NCBI GenBank assembly: GCA_945835085.1
Contig: CAMAIG010000012.1
Span: 1-13,965 of the forward strand
Reading direction: 5' to 3'
DNA: 13,965 nt
Source: an uncultured Ruminococcus sp.
GTDB taxonomy: Bacteria; Bacillota; Clostridia; Oscillospirales; Ruminococcaceae
Shown here in pieces: positions 6,278 through 13,850 of the stretch. Position 1 is the stretch's first letter. Each line of letters starts with the position of its first letter. Made by a program: the position numbers and the translations under genes. Under the pieces are notes generated by a model. It made no database searches. It saw only the letters and a list, made by a program, of their open reading frames with translations, and was not told the DNA's origin.

Positions 6278-8404
6278 ATGCCGAGAGTACATTTGCTCAA
6301 TAAGGAGCTTGCGGAGCTGATAGCCGCAGGCGAGGTCATAGAAAGACCAAGCTCCGTTATCAAGGAGCTGGTGGAAAATTCAATAGACAGCGGTGCAGGC
6401 TCCATAACTGTGGAAATAAAGCAGGGCGGCATTTCCTACATACGCATCACCGACAACGGCTGCGGAATGTCCTATGAGGACGTTCCGACGGCCTTTCTGC
6501 GTCATGCCACAAGCAAGCTGAGCGTCAAGGACGACCTTTCAAGGATAATGACACTGGGCTTTCGTGGAGAGGCACTGGCGTCTGTATGTGCAGTTGCAAG
6601 GTGCGAGGTCATTACAAAGCAGAAGGAGGATGACTTCGGCACCCATTATGTCATAGAGGGCACGGAGCAGAAGGTGTATGAAAAAACAGGCTGTCCCGAC
6701 GGAACGACCATAATCGTCAGGGACATTTTCTACAACGTTCCCGCCCGTCTGAAATTTCTGAAAAAGGACAAATACGAAGCCAATGCCGTGGCTTCTATCA
6801 TAAGCAAGATAGCCATTTCTCACCCGGAGATATCCTTCCGTTTTATCAGGGATAACCGTCAGGAGCTTTTCACACCGGGAGATAACAGGCTGTATTCCGC
6901 CGTTTATTCGGTTTTCGGAAAGGAGCTTGCGGCTTCGTTTATCCCCGTAAACTATAAGATCGGCGGCATATCCGTCAGCGGCTACACCGTTAAGCCCCTC
7001 TGGGGACGCAAAAACCGTGCTATGCAGCACTTTTTCGTAAATGGAAGATATATCCGTTCCCTTACCTGCATGGGAGCCATCGAGGAAGCCTACCGCAACA
7101 GCATTATGGAGGGGAAATTCCCTGCCTGCGTGCTTTTTATGGATATCCCTCCCTCTGTGGTGGACGTGAACGTTCACCCCGCAAAGACGGAGGTTCGTTT
7201 TGCCGATGACAGGACGGTATATGACGCTGTGTATTTTGCGGTGAAAAACGCTCTCCTTGCCGATTCAAAGCCTGCGGAGATACAGCTCCCACAGCATAAG
7301 CCCACTGAAGCGGATTATGCCGTGCCAATGTTTCGTGACCCGCCTGCTCCCGTTCAGACAAAGCTTGCCGACACCTCCGATTCAAAGGGTACCGGCAGAG
7401 TGTTTGCTCACGAGGTCACAAGAAATGACAGCGAGGCTCGCATGGAGCAGGTCCGTGAGATAAAGCGGGAGCCTGTTTACAGCCACAGCGTCAGCATAGA
7501 GGATATCCCCGAGGAGCCAAAGACCCCCATATCTCCCGAAAAGGAGCTTGAAAGTGCCGTTGCCGAAGCGGAACGCTCATGGTCTGCAGGTTTACCGAAA
7601 AAAGAAGCTCCCTCCGATATAAAGCCCGAAGCAGACAAGCCTCCGCATACGGATATTTCGGGGCATCTAAGCAGCAGCTACGGCAGAGAAGCCGAGGACA
7701 GCGGCTCTATAAATCTGCTCAAAAATACCGAGGACCCCGAAAGACAGTTCAAATACATAGACGAGGCTTCCTTCAAAAAGTCGGAGGATAAGCCCTCTCA
7801 GCCCGCCGTGACCGACGAAAAACCCGTGAAAGAGATATTTTTTCGCATTATCGGTGAGGCGTTCAAGAATTACATTATTGTTGAATCCGAGGACGGCATA
7901 CTTATAATAGATAAGCACGCCGCTCACGAAAGGATAAGGTTCGAAAGGCTCAGGACGGGCAGAGAGGAGCTTACCGCTCAGATGCTTCTCGTTCCCACGG
8001 AGCTTACCCTGTCCTACGAGGAATATGACGCACTTATGAAAAATCTCAGGGTATGTGCGGACTGCGGCTTCGAGATAGAGCCACTTGACGCTCCAAAGGT
8101 GCTTGTTAAGGGCATTCCCTCCATGCTTGACAAAAACGACGCAGGGGATATTGTTACGGAGCTTTCCCAGAATTTTGCGGCTCACAGGCACGACCCCCTG
8201 CCCGAGATACTTGACGATATGTATCATACCATGGCTTGCCGAGGAGCTATCAAGGCAAACGATATCACAGGCACCGAGGAGCTGCGATCTCTCGTATCAC
8301 AGATACTTGTAGATGAAAGGATACGCTACTGCCCCCACGGCAGACCTGTCATGTTCAAGCTGACAAAGAAGGAGCTTGAAAAGCAGTTCCGCAGGATAGT
8401 CTGA
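6278..8404 (+). CDS. mutL: DNA mismatch repair endonuclease MutL
   Basis: MutL couples mismatch recognition by MutS to strand incision. From ATG 6278 it has 708 residues; AGGAG at 6265-6269 is 8 nt from this ATG and only 2 nt from an upstream in-frame GTG (6272), and family members begin MP..H.L, so the ATG is preferred. The N-terminal GHKL ATPase shows the ELIAAGEVIERPSSVIKELV segment, DNGCGM and GFRGEAL. A variable acidic/proline-rich linker spans roughly 335-520. The C-terminal domain has the endonuclease metal motif D-K-H-A-x2-E-x4-E at 545-556 (usual form DQHA; Q is K here), ACRGAIK and CPHGRP near the end, so this is the nicking type of MutL found in organisms that lack MutH. Its stop is in the same frame as miaA. 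Confidence 0.97.
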   Translation: MPRVHLLNKELAELIAAGEVIERPSSVIKELVENSIDSGAGSITVEIKQGGISYIRITDNGCGMSYEDVPTAFLRHATSKLSVKDDLSRIMTLGFRGEALASVCAVARCEVITKQKEDDFGTHYVIEGTEQKVYEKTGCPDGTTIIVRDIFYNVPARLKFLKKDKYEANAVASIISKIAISHPEISFRFIRDNRQELFTPGDNRLYSAVYSVFGKELAASFIPVNYKIGGISVSGYTVKPLWGRKNRAMQHFFVNGRYIRSLTCMGAIEEAYRNSIMEGKFPACVLFMDIPPSVVDVNVHPAKTEVRFADDRTVYDAVYFAVKNALLADSKPAEIQLPQHKPTEADYAVPMFRDPPAPVQTKLADTSDSKGTGRVFAHEVTRNDSEARMEQVREIKREPVYSHSVSIEDIPEEPKTPISPEKELESAVAEAERSWSAGLPKKEAPSDIKPEADKPPHTDISGHLSSSYGREAEDSGSINLLKNTEDPERQFKYIDEASFKKSEDKPSQPAVTDEKPVKEIFFRIIGEAFKNYIIVESEDGILIIDKHAAHERIRFERLRTGREELTAQMLLVPTELTLSYEEYDALMKNLRVCADCGFEIEPLDAPKVLVKGIPSMLDKNDAGDIVTELSQNFAAHRHDPLPEILDDMYHTMACRGAIKANDITGTEELRSLVSQILVDERIRYCPHGRPVMFKLTKKELEKQFRRIV

Positions 8405-8422
8405 GCCGATATAGAAATATTT

Positions 8423-9385
8423 TTGCAGCGGGAGGGGATAAAAACGGAAAAGATACCTTTGCTTGCAGTCTGCGGTCCTACCGCCTCGGGAAAGACTGCC
8501 GTAGGCGCAAGACTTGCGAAAAAGCTGGGCGGCGAGGTCATATCTGCCGATTCCATGCAGATATACAAGGGGCTTGCCATATCCACCGCCAAGCCCACAG
8601 AGGAAGAAATGATGGGCGTTCCTCATCATATGATAGATTTTCTGGAGCCTGACGAGCCGTTTTCCGTGGCGGATTATGTACGCATGGCAAGAGAATGCAT
8701 TGACGATATACGTTCAAGGGGAAGGCTGCCCATTATCGTGGGCGGAACGGGGCTTTATATAAACTCTCTGGTTGACAATATCTCCTTTGACCATGTTGAT
8801 TCCGACAGCGCTCTTCGCAGACAGCTGGAGGAGGAGGCAAGGGAAAAGGGCAGCGATTTTATGTATGAGAGGCTGAAAAGGCTTGACCCCGAAGCCGCTT
8901 CAAAAATACACCCGAACAACGCAGTCAGGGTCATCAGGGCTACCGAAATGGTCATGCTGTCGGGCTTGTCGGGAGAGGAGAACCGCAGAAAAAGCCGTGA
9001 ACGGGAGTCCCCCTTCAAGCCCTGCATGATAGGACTTACCTGCTTTGACAGGCAGCTTCTTTATGACAGGATAAATAAGAGAGTTGACAAAATGCTTGAA
9101 GCGGGTCTTGTGGAAGAGGTACGGAGGATATACACCGATTTCAAGCCGAAAACTGCCTTCAACGCCATAGGCTACAAGGAGCTGCTGCCCTATTTCAACG
9201 GGGAATGCACTCTTGAGGAAGCAGCTGACATTATCAAGCAGGAAACAAGAAGATATGCCAAAAGACAGCTGACCTGGTTTCGTCGAGATGTACGAATTAA
9301 CTGGGTCGATACTTCAAATAGTGAACAAATTGACGGAATTATTACAAATTGCTTGAATATAGTAGCCAAATCGGAAATAATGTGA
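8423..9385 (+). CDS. miaA: tRNA dimethylallyltransferase MiaA
   Basis: Transfers the dimethylallyl group of DMAPP to N6 of A37 in tRNAs reading UNN codons (i6A). Counting from TTG 8423 (320 residues): P-loop GPTASGKT at 18-25, catalytic Asp43 in SADSMQIY (41-48), PHHMIDF, GGTGLYI at 107-113, and the C-terminal RRYAKRQLTWFRRD segment. The start is uncertain. TTG 8423 is the only upstream canonical start after the mutL stop but has no Shine-Dalgarno. A strong GGAGG (8431-8435) instead sits 8 nt before an ACG codon at 8444, giving (M)EKIPLLAVCGPT, exactly where MiaA proteins normally begin. The coordinates use TTG; the biological start may be 8444. The order mutL-miaA-hfq is widely conserved. 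Confidence 0.92.
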   Translation: MQREGIKTEKIPLLAVCGPTASGKTAVGARLAKKLGGEVISADSMQIYKGLAISTAKPTEEEMMGVPHHMIDFLEPDEPFSVADYVRMARECIDDIRSRGRLPIIVGGTGLYINSLVDNISFDHVDSDSALRRQLEEEAREKGSDFMYERLKRLDPEAASKIHPNNAVRVIRATEMVMLSGLSGEENRRKSRERESPFKPCMIGLTCFDRQLLYDRINKRVDKMLEAGLVEEVRRIYTDFKPKTAFNAIGYKELLPYFNGECTLEEAADIIKQETRRYAKRQLTWFRRDVRINWVDTSNSEQIDGIITNCLNIVAKSEIM

Positions 9386-9391
9386 TATAAT
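9363..9391 (+). promoter_or_regulatory. Extended -10 promoter for hfq
   Basis: TATAAT at 9386-9391 directly follows TGA, forming the extended -10 TG-n-TATAAT; the TGA is also the miaA stop codon. TAGCCA at 9363-9368 matches 4 of 6 of the -35 consensus at 17 bp. This predicts a start near 9398 and a leader of about 57 nt for hfq and the division genes behind it. Confidence 0.6.
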
Positions 9392-9393
9392 AA

Positions 9394-9417
9394 AAAAGAG
9401 TGCAGTTGCATTCTTTT
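9394..9417 (+). terminator. Hairpin in the miaA-hfq gap
   Basis: AAAAGAGTGC (9394-9403) pairs with GCATTCTTTT (9408-9417), one G-U pair, around the 4-nt loop AGTT. Its 3' arm ends in TTTT, so it may act as a weak terminator or attenuator for transcripts from miaA. For transcripts from the promoter just upstream, the hairpin would sit at the very 5' end of the hfq mRNA. Confidence 0.4.
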
Positions 9418-9454
9418 AAAGAGAAAAAGATAAGATGCCGAAAGGACGATAAAA

Positions 9455-9691
9455 ATGAACAAAGCGCTTAATTTACAGGACGTTTTTCTTAATCAGGCAA
9501 GAAAAGAAAAGGTGCCCATAACCTGCATACTTACCAACGGATTTCAGTTCAAGGGCATGGTGAAGGGCTTCGACAGCTATGCAGTTATAATAGATGCCGA
9601 CGGAAAGCAGGAGCTTGTATATAAGCATGCCATTTCCACCATCGTGCCTGCAAGACCCATCTCCATACTTGACGCCGAAAACAACAAGTAA
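9455..9691 (+). CDS. hfq: RNA chaperone Hfq
   Basis: A 78-residue Sm-like protein that forms a hexameric ring and promotes pairing of small RNAs with mRNAs. The N-terminal helix ([15 protein letters not shown], with the conserved Gln) leads into the Sm1 strand region with [20 protein letters not shown] and the Sm2 motif YKHAIST, whose Lys-His pair lines the proximal RNA-binding pore. It lacks the long C-terminal tail of enterobacterial Hfq, which is normal for Firmicutes. AAAGGA (9441-9446) is 8 nt from the ATG. It follows miaA by 69 bp, with a promoter in the gap, and precedes the division cluster. Confidence 0.97.
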   Translation: MNKALNLQDVFLNQARKEKVPITCILTNGFQFKGMVKGFDSYAVIIDADGKQELVYKHAISTIVPARPISILDAENNK

Positions 9692-9718
9692 CAGCGGTCA
9701 GCGGAGGTTTTCCCCGAC

Positions 9719-11128
9719 ATGAGAGATAATCTTATGAAAGCTCTGTTCTTCCTGCTGGCGGTGTTTATACTTATTGCGGTAACTACCCAGATATATTCCG
9801 CTGTCAAGGAGGAATACAAGACCGAAACTGCGGTAATATTTTCCTCGGCGGACAAGGTTTCCTTCAAGGGAGTTTACATTCGCAGCGAAGATGTTATCCG
9901 CAAGACCTATGCGGGAGTGCTGAGCTATCCGTCTGCCGACGGAAGCAAGGTGGCAAACGGCTCTGTTGTGGCTTATGTTTACGGCAGCGAGGAGGATATT
10001 GAGCTTAACCGCAGGATCGAAGCTATTGAGGAAGAAATAAAGCTCCTCGAAGCGGCTCAGAATCCGGGAACGGTGCTTACAGCCCAGCCGGAGTTCATCG
10101 CATCACTTATCAGCGAGAAATATCAGGCGATATCCACAAGGCTTGCCAAAAAGGATATCGACGACCTTAAATCCCAGCGTGACGATCTGCTCACGCTCAT
10201 GAGCATTTACCAGATCTCCGTTAACCAGGAGGAGGGCTATGACGACCGCATAGCAATGCTTGAAGCCGAGGCTGAGGCACTCAGGGCAAAGAGGCAGCCC
10301 TATAAATACGCCGTTACATCACCCGATGCGGGGTATTTTGTAAGCTATACGGACGGCTATGAGAATATCCTGAAGGCTGAGGATACATCGGGCATTACAG
10401 CCGACCTCGTGAAGGACGTTATCGCCAACGAAAAGCAGGTCAAGGAAAACAGGAGCAAAAGCGAGATAGGCAAGCTCGTTAAGGGCTATAACTGGAAGAT
10501 AGCGGGAGTTATTGACAATTCCGACAGCGTTTATAATCCGGGAGATCCCGTGAAGCTGAGCTTTGCTTCTACTCCCGACAAGGTCAATGCGGTGATAGAA
10601 TCCCTGGAGCCTACCGAGGACCCGAATGAATGGACTCTCATTCTCCGCTGCGAGGAAATGACCTTCGATCTTGTCAGACGAAGAGTAGAGAGAGTAGAAA
10701 TGACTCTTAACGATTTCGAGGGGATAAAGGTTCCCAGAGAAGCGCTGAGATTCAATAAAAACAATGAGAAAGGCTGCTATGTTCTATGGGGACAGAGAGT
10801 TCTTTTCAAAAAGGTGGATACGGTCTTTGAGGACAAGGACTATATCCTGTCAAGGCTCACAAGCGATGAAAATTATGTCTGCGTTTACGATGACATAATC
10901 ATCAGCGGAGTCGATACCGCCGCATTTATGGCAAATTCCGACGAGGTGGTGACCTCGGCAGATACCCAGGAAACCGAGAGCCTGGAGATCTATTCCGTGA
11001 CCGAGGCTTCGGAGTCCACTGCCGAAATCACCGAAGCATCGGACAGCGAAGGGGAGCCTGATGAAACAGGCGGCGAAACAGAGCCTGTGCAGACGGAAAA
11101 TACGGAAGGAGAGATTCATTTTGAATAG
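9719..11128 (+). CDS. HlyD-family adaptor-like membrane-anchored protein
   Basis: A 469-residue protein with one N-terminal transmembrane segment (about 7-27) and a large presumed extracytoplasmic part. After a short beta region (about 40-85) comes a helical coiled-coil section (about 90-200: RRIEAIEEEIKLLEAA, KKDIDDLKSQRDDLL, AMLEAEAEALRAKRQ), then a second beta section with KYAVTSPDAGYFVSY, the layout of HlyD/membrane-fusion adaptors. The last ~55 residues are an acidic Ser/Thr/Glu-rich tail, probably disordered. No ABC or MFS partner lies beside it. HlyD-like genes at this place, just before yggS-sepF, recur in Clostridia as far as I recall, so a role in cell-envelope or division work is more likely than drug efflux (inference). 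GGAGG (9703-9707) is 11 nt before the ATG. Its end overlaps the yggS start by 8 nt. Confidence 0.8.
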   Translation: MRDNLMKALFFLLAVFILIAVTTQIYSAVKEEYKTETAVIFSSADKVSFKGVYIRSEDVIRKTYAGVLSYPSADGSKVANGSVVAYVYGSEEDIELNRRIEAIEEEIKLLEAAQNPGTVLTAQPEFIASLISEKYQAISTRLAKKDIDDLKSQRDDLLTLMSIYQISVNQEEGYDDRIAMLEAEAEALRAKRQPYKYAVTSPDAGYFVSYTDGYENILKAEDTSGITADLVKDVIANEKQVKENRSKSEIGKLVKGYNWKIAGVIDNSDSVYNPGDPVKLSFASTPDKVNAVIESLEPTEDPNEWTLILRCEEMTFDLVRRRVERVEMTLNDFEGIKVPREALRFNKNNEKGCYVLWGQRVLFKKVDTVFEDKDYILSRLTSDENYVCVYDDIIISGVDTAAFMANSDEVVTSADTQETESLEIYSVTEASESTAEITEASDSEGEPDETGGETEPVQTENTEGEIHFE

Positions 11129-11822
11129 CTTTGACGATATTTCCGAAAACATAAAGCGCATCCGCTTCAATATGGACGAGGCAAGGGTCAAATGCGGCAG
11201 AGAGCATGACGATATAAGGATAATGGCAGTTACAAAAACTGTTCCTGCAGAGCGGGTGAATTTTGCTGTTTCTCAGGGCTTTGAGCTTCTGGGAGAGAAC
11301 AGAGTTCAGGAGTTTTTGCAGAAAAAAGAACAATATGTAAAAAATGCCGAAATAAACTTTATCGGGCACTTGCAAAGCAACAAAATAAAGTATATCATTA
11401 AAGATATGACCATGATACAGTCCGTGGACAGCGTCGGTCTTGCAGAGGAGATATCAAGGCAGGCAGTGAAAAACGGTCTGCGAATGGATATTCTCTGCGA
11501 GGTGAATATCGGCGGCGAGGAGTCAAAAAGCGGCTTTTCTCCCGATGAGGTCACCGATGGGGTCTACAGGATAGCAGAGCTTGAGGGCATCAGGGTCTGC
11601 GGGCTGATGACTATCCCGCCTCCCTCGGAAGGCAGCGTTTTTCTTGAAAGAATGCAGCGGCTTTTTGAGGATATAAAGGCGGAAAATATCGGCAATACGG
11701 ATATACATACCCTTTCCATGGGAATGTCCTCCGATTATGCCGAAGCCGTGAAATTCGGCTCAAACATGGTAAGACTGGGGAGCGCCCTCTTCGGAGCAAG
11801 GCACTATCCGGCTGAAAAATAA
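11121..11822 (+). CDS. yggS: YggS/YlmE family PLP homeostasis protein
   Basis: A 233-residue PLP-binding TIM-barrel protein of the alanine-racemase fold, without known enzyme activity, that helps keep free pyridoxal phosphate and amino-acid pools in balance. The PLP lysine is Lys39 in MAVTKT; other family blocks are GENRVQEF, FIGHLQSNK, and the phosphate-binding SMGMSSDYAEAVKFGSNMVRLGSALFG near the end. The start is TTG at 11121: AGGAG (11107-11111) is 9 nt upstream and the protein then begins NSFDDISENI, in line with family starts; an in-frame ATG at 11061 would add 20 residues that only mirror the upstream gene's tail. The 8-bp overlap with the previous gene suggests translational coupling. 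Adjacency to sepF is typical of Gram-positives. Confidence 0.93.
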   Translation: MNSFDDISENIKRIRFNMDEARVKCGREHDDIRIMAVTKTVPAERVNFAVSQGFELLGENRVQEFLQKKEQYVKNAEINFIGHLQSNKIKYIIKDMTMIQSVDSVGLAEEISRQAVKNGLRMDILCEVNIGGEESKSGFSPDEVTDGVYRIAELEGIRVCGLMTIPPPSEGSVFLERMQRLFEDIKAENIGNTDIHTLSMGMSSDYAEAVKFGSNMVRLGSALFGARHYPAEK

Positions 11823-11867
11823 ACATTTACATTAAACTTAAATAGAAAATGAAAGGAAGAGATAAAA

Positions 11868-12320
11868 ATGGGATTTATTGACAGCATCAAGGCCGCAATT
11901 GGCATGGATAACGAGGTAGACGACGAGGGATACGATGAGGGCTACGATCAGCCGACCTCAGGTATGCCCCAGAATGATAACTACGTTCCCAATCCAAGAC
12001 CCTCCTACGGCGATGACCGCAAGATGAATATCAGCGTGACTGCTCAGCTCCAGGTCATTCTCGTTAAGCCCGAGAAGTTTGCCGACACAAAGGATATCGC
12101 AAACCACCTTAACAATAAGAAGACCGTTGTTCTTAATCTGGAGGCGACCACTCCCGATGTTACAAGAAGAATAATCGACTTCCTGGGCGGTGTGGCATAT
12201 GCAAACGGCGGAAGCATCAAGCCCGTTGCAAATAACACCTTCATCATCACTCCCTATAACGTTGGCTTCCAGGGCGATGAGCTTTCTGCAGAGCTTGAAA
12301 GCAACGGCGTTCTTCTCTGA
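11868..12320 (+). CDS. sepF: Cell division protein SepF
   Basis: A 150-residue division protein that anchors FtsZ filaments to the membrane and shapes the septum. The N-terminal MGFIDSIKAAIGM is the amphipathic membrane-binding helix. An acidic, probably flexible linker (about 14-52) contains the small duplication GYDEGYDQ. The SepF domain (about 54-140) has the beta-alpha fold with the FLGGVAYANGGSIKPV dimer/ring region and ends FIITPYNVGF. Length is as usual. AAAGGA at 11852-11857 is 10 nt before the ATG. It sits 45 bp after yggS and 11 bp before ylmH. Confidence 0.95.
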   Translation: MGFIDSIKAAIGMDNEVDDEGYDEGYDQPTSGMPQNDNYVPNPRPSYGDDRKMNISVTAQLQVILVKPEKFADTKDIANHLNNKKTVVLNLEATTPDVTRRIIDFLGGVAYANGGSIKPVANNTFIITPYNVGFQGDELSAELESNGVLL

Positions 12321-12331
12321 TAGGAGAAAAT

Positions 12332-13117
12332 ATGTCCCGGGATAAAAACTCGTTTATAGCGTCAGAATGCCCCGGCGCGGAGGGTAAGCTGTTCATAGCG
12401 CATATCGACGATATGCTGAGGCTCAGCGAAAAGACCTGCGCGGCGAGGTTTTCCGCTTTTTTATCGGAGGCGGAGGCTGTGCTTGCGGAGAAATATCTCA
12501 GATACTGCGGGCACTCGAATTATCTGCTTTACGGCGGATACTGCGGCGCTCAGCGTGTGGTACTGGGCGTTTTTCCCGGCTTTAGTGAGCCTGAGCCGAA
12601 TGAATTTCCCATTGCTGCCGTGAGATTTTACGGCAGGGCTGTGGGAGGACTTACCCACAGGGATTATCTTGGGAGCCTTATGGCTCTTGGGATAACAAGA
12701 AGCTCGGTGGGGGATATTATCTGCTCGGAGGAGGAAGCATTTGCAATGCTTTTGCCGGCGGCGGCGGATATGGCTCTCGGGATAGAAAAAATAGGCAGGG
12801 CAGGTGTAAAGACTGAGCTTGCCGATACATCGGGGCTTGAAAGAAACGACAGCTTTGCCGAGATAAGCGGCACTGTTGCGTCACTGAGGCTTGACAGCGT
12901 TCTGGGGACCGCACTGAGGCTCAGCCGTGAAAAAGCCTGCAGACTGATACGCTCGGGTTCGGTTTCGGTAAATCATGCTGTTACGGAAAGCGTATCCGAG
13001 ATACTGTCCGAAGGCGATGTGCTGTCTGTACGGGGGTTCGGAAGGTTTATCCTCGATACCGTGGGGGGCAGAACATCAAAGGACAGGCTTCATATCACTG
13101 TTAAGAAATATCTGTAA
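12332..13117 (+). CDS. ylmH: YlmH family S4-domain RNA-binding protein
   Basis: A 261-residue protein with the YlmH layout: an N-terminal RRM-like/central domain (GGYCGAQRVVLGVFP about 68-82; VGGLTHRDYLGSLMALGITRSSVGDI about 104-129) and a C-terminal S4 RNA-binding domain (about 185-245: RLDSVLGTALRLSREKACRLIRSGSVSVN). B. subtilis YlmH has been linked to ribosome-associated quality control as a relative of RqcP, and the gene is a fixed member of the sepF-divIVA cluster. AGGAG (12322-12326) is 5 nt before the ATG. The protein ends GRTSKDRLHITVKKYL, the usual family end. Confidence 0.92.
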   Translation: MSRDKNSFIASECPGAEGKLFIAHIDDMLRLSEKTCAARFSAFLSEAEAVLAEKYLRYCGHSNYLLYGGYCGAQRVVLGVFPGFSEPEPNEFPIAAVRFYGRAVGGLTHRDYLGSLMALGITRSSVGDIICSEEEAFAMLLPAAADMALGIEKIGRAGVKTELADTSGLERNDSFAEISGTVASLRLDSVLGTALRLSREKACRLIRSGSVSVNHAVTESVSEILSEGDVLSVRGFGRFILDTVGGRTSKDRLHITVKKYL

Positions 13118-13132
13118 TAACTTTCGGGAGCG

Positions 13133-13173
13133 TCCGCAGCAGCACCCGTTTTCCCATATCAATCGGCTGCGGA
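13133..13173 (+). promoter_or_regulatory. Inverted repeat upstream of divIVA
   Basis: TCCGCAGC (13133-13140) and GCTGCGGA (13166-13173) are an exact 8-bp inverted repeat with a 25-nt loop in the 73-bp ylmH-divIVA gap. The right arm touches the purine-rich GGAGAAAGAGGA ribosome-binding stretch of divIVA, so pairing might limit its access. It has no following T-run, so it is not a terminator. Confidence 0.3.
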
Positions 13174-13190
13174 GAAAGAGGAATGGCATT

Positions 13191-13814
13191 ATGATTACGG
13201 CACAGGATATCAATACCATAAGATTTGAACAGGCAAAACCGGGCTACAATACCGAAGAGGTCGACAGCTTCCTCAAGCAGCTTGCAGATCAGACCAATGC
13301 TCTTCTCAAGGAGAAGGAAGATACCGACAAGAAGATGGAGGTCCTCGTTGAAAGCATCCGCAGATACAAGGCTGACGAGGAAGCGCTGAAGGACGCTATG
13401 ATCGGCGCCCAGAAGCAGGCAAGAGCTGTGCTTTCCGAAGCCCAGGAAAAGGCTGAGGCAATAATCACAGAGGCCCAGCAGAGAGCGGAAATGATAATTT
13501 CCGACGCAAATGTCAAGTCCGATGAGATCATTGGCTCCACCGCTGCAAGAGCAAAGAAGGAAAGAGCTGCTCTTGAAGAAATGCAGGAGGCTGTGAAGGA
13601 ATTCAAGAGAAATCTGCTTGCCATGTATAAGTCCCACCTTGAGCTTATCACCTCTCTCCCCGCAGATGACGATGAGGAAGAGGAGGAGCCTCAGGCTGAG
13701 GAAGCTTATGCACAGCCCGAGGAGGCAGAGCAGGCAGCAGCCGATGAAAATATGGAAGCTACAAAGGTCATTGACACAGCCGAAATTGAAAACGGTATGA
13801 AGCTTTCTCTCTGA
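13191..13814 (+). CDS. divIVA: DivIVA family division/septum-site protein
   Basis: A 207-residue coiled-coil protein that senses curved membrane and recruits partners at poles and septa. The N-terminal lipid-binding domain (about 1-35) has the family pattern ITAQDINTIRFEQAKPGYNT and EEVDSFL. The rest to about 155 is coiled coil, including four 11-residue units at 79-122 (such as AVLSEAQEKAE, AIITEAQQRAE). The tail (about 160-195) is very acidic with a run of five glutamates. ATG 13191 has AGAGGA (13177-13182) at 8 nt and gives the family N-terminus; a longer in-frame reading from 12975 runs through ylmH and is spurious. It follows ylmH and precedes ileS, the conserved Firmicute order. Confidence 0.95.
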   Translation: MITAQDINTIRFEQAKPGYNTEEVDSFLKQLADQTNALLKEKEDTDKKMEVLVESIRRYKADEEALKDAMIGAQKQARAVLSEAQEKAEAIITEAQQRAEMIISDANVKSDEIIGSTAARAKKERAALEEMQEAVKEFKRNLLAMYKSHLELITSLPADDDEEEEEPQAEEAYAQPEEAEQAAADENMEATKVIDTAEIENGMKLSL

Positions 13815-13850
13815 TATACATATTATTCCATTTCAAGGAGCGAAAATAAA

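Noticed and set aside
11061..11120. ATG start of yggS 20 codons upstream
   Set aside because: TTG 11121 has AGGAG at 9 nt and gives the usual family start; the extra residues come from the out-of-frame tail of the previous gene.
12975..13190. Upstream extension of the divIVA reading frame
   Set aside because: It overlaps the end of ylmH, whereas ATG 13191 has a ribosome site at 8 nt and gives the family's normal N-terminus.
13815..13850. T-box leader for ileS
   Set aside because: Only 36 bp separate divIVA and ileS, too short for a T-box, and no specifier stem or T-box sequence is present.
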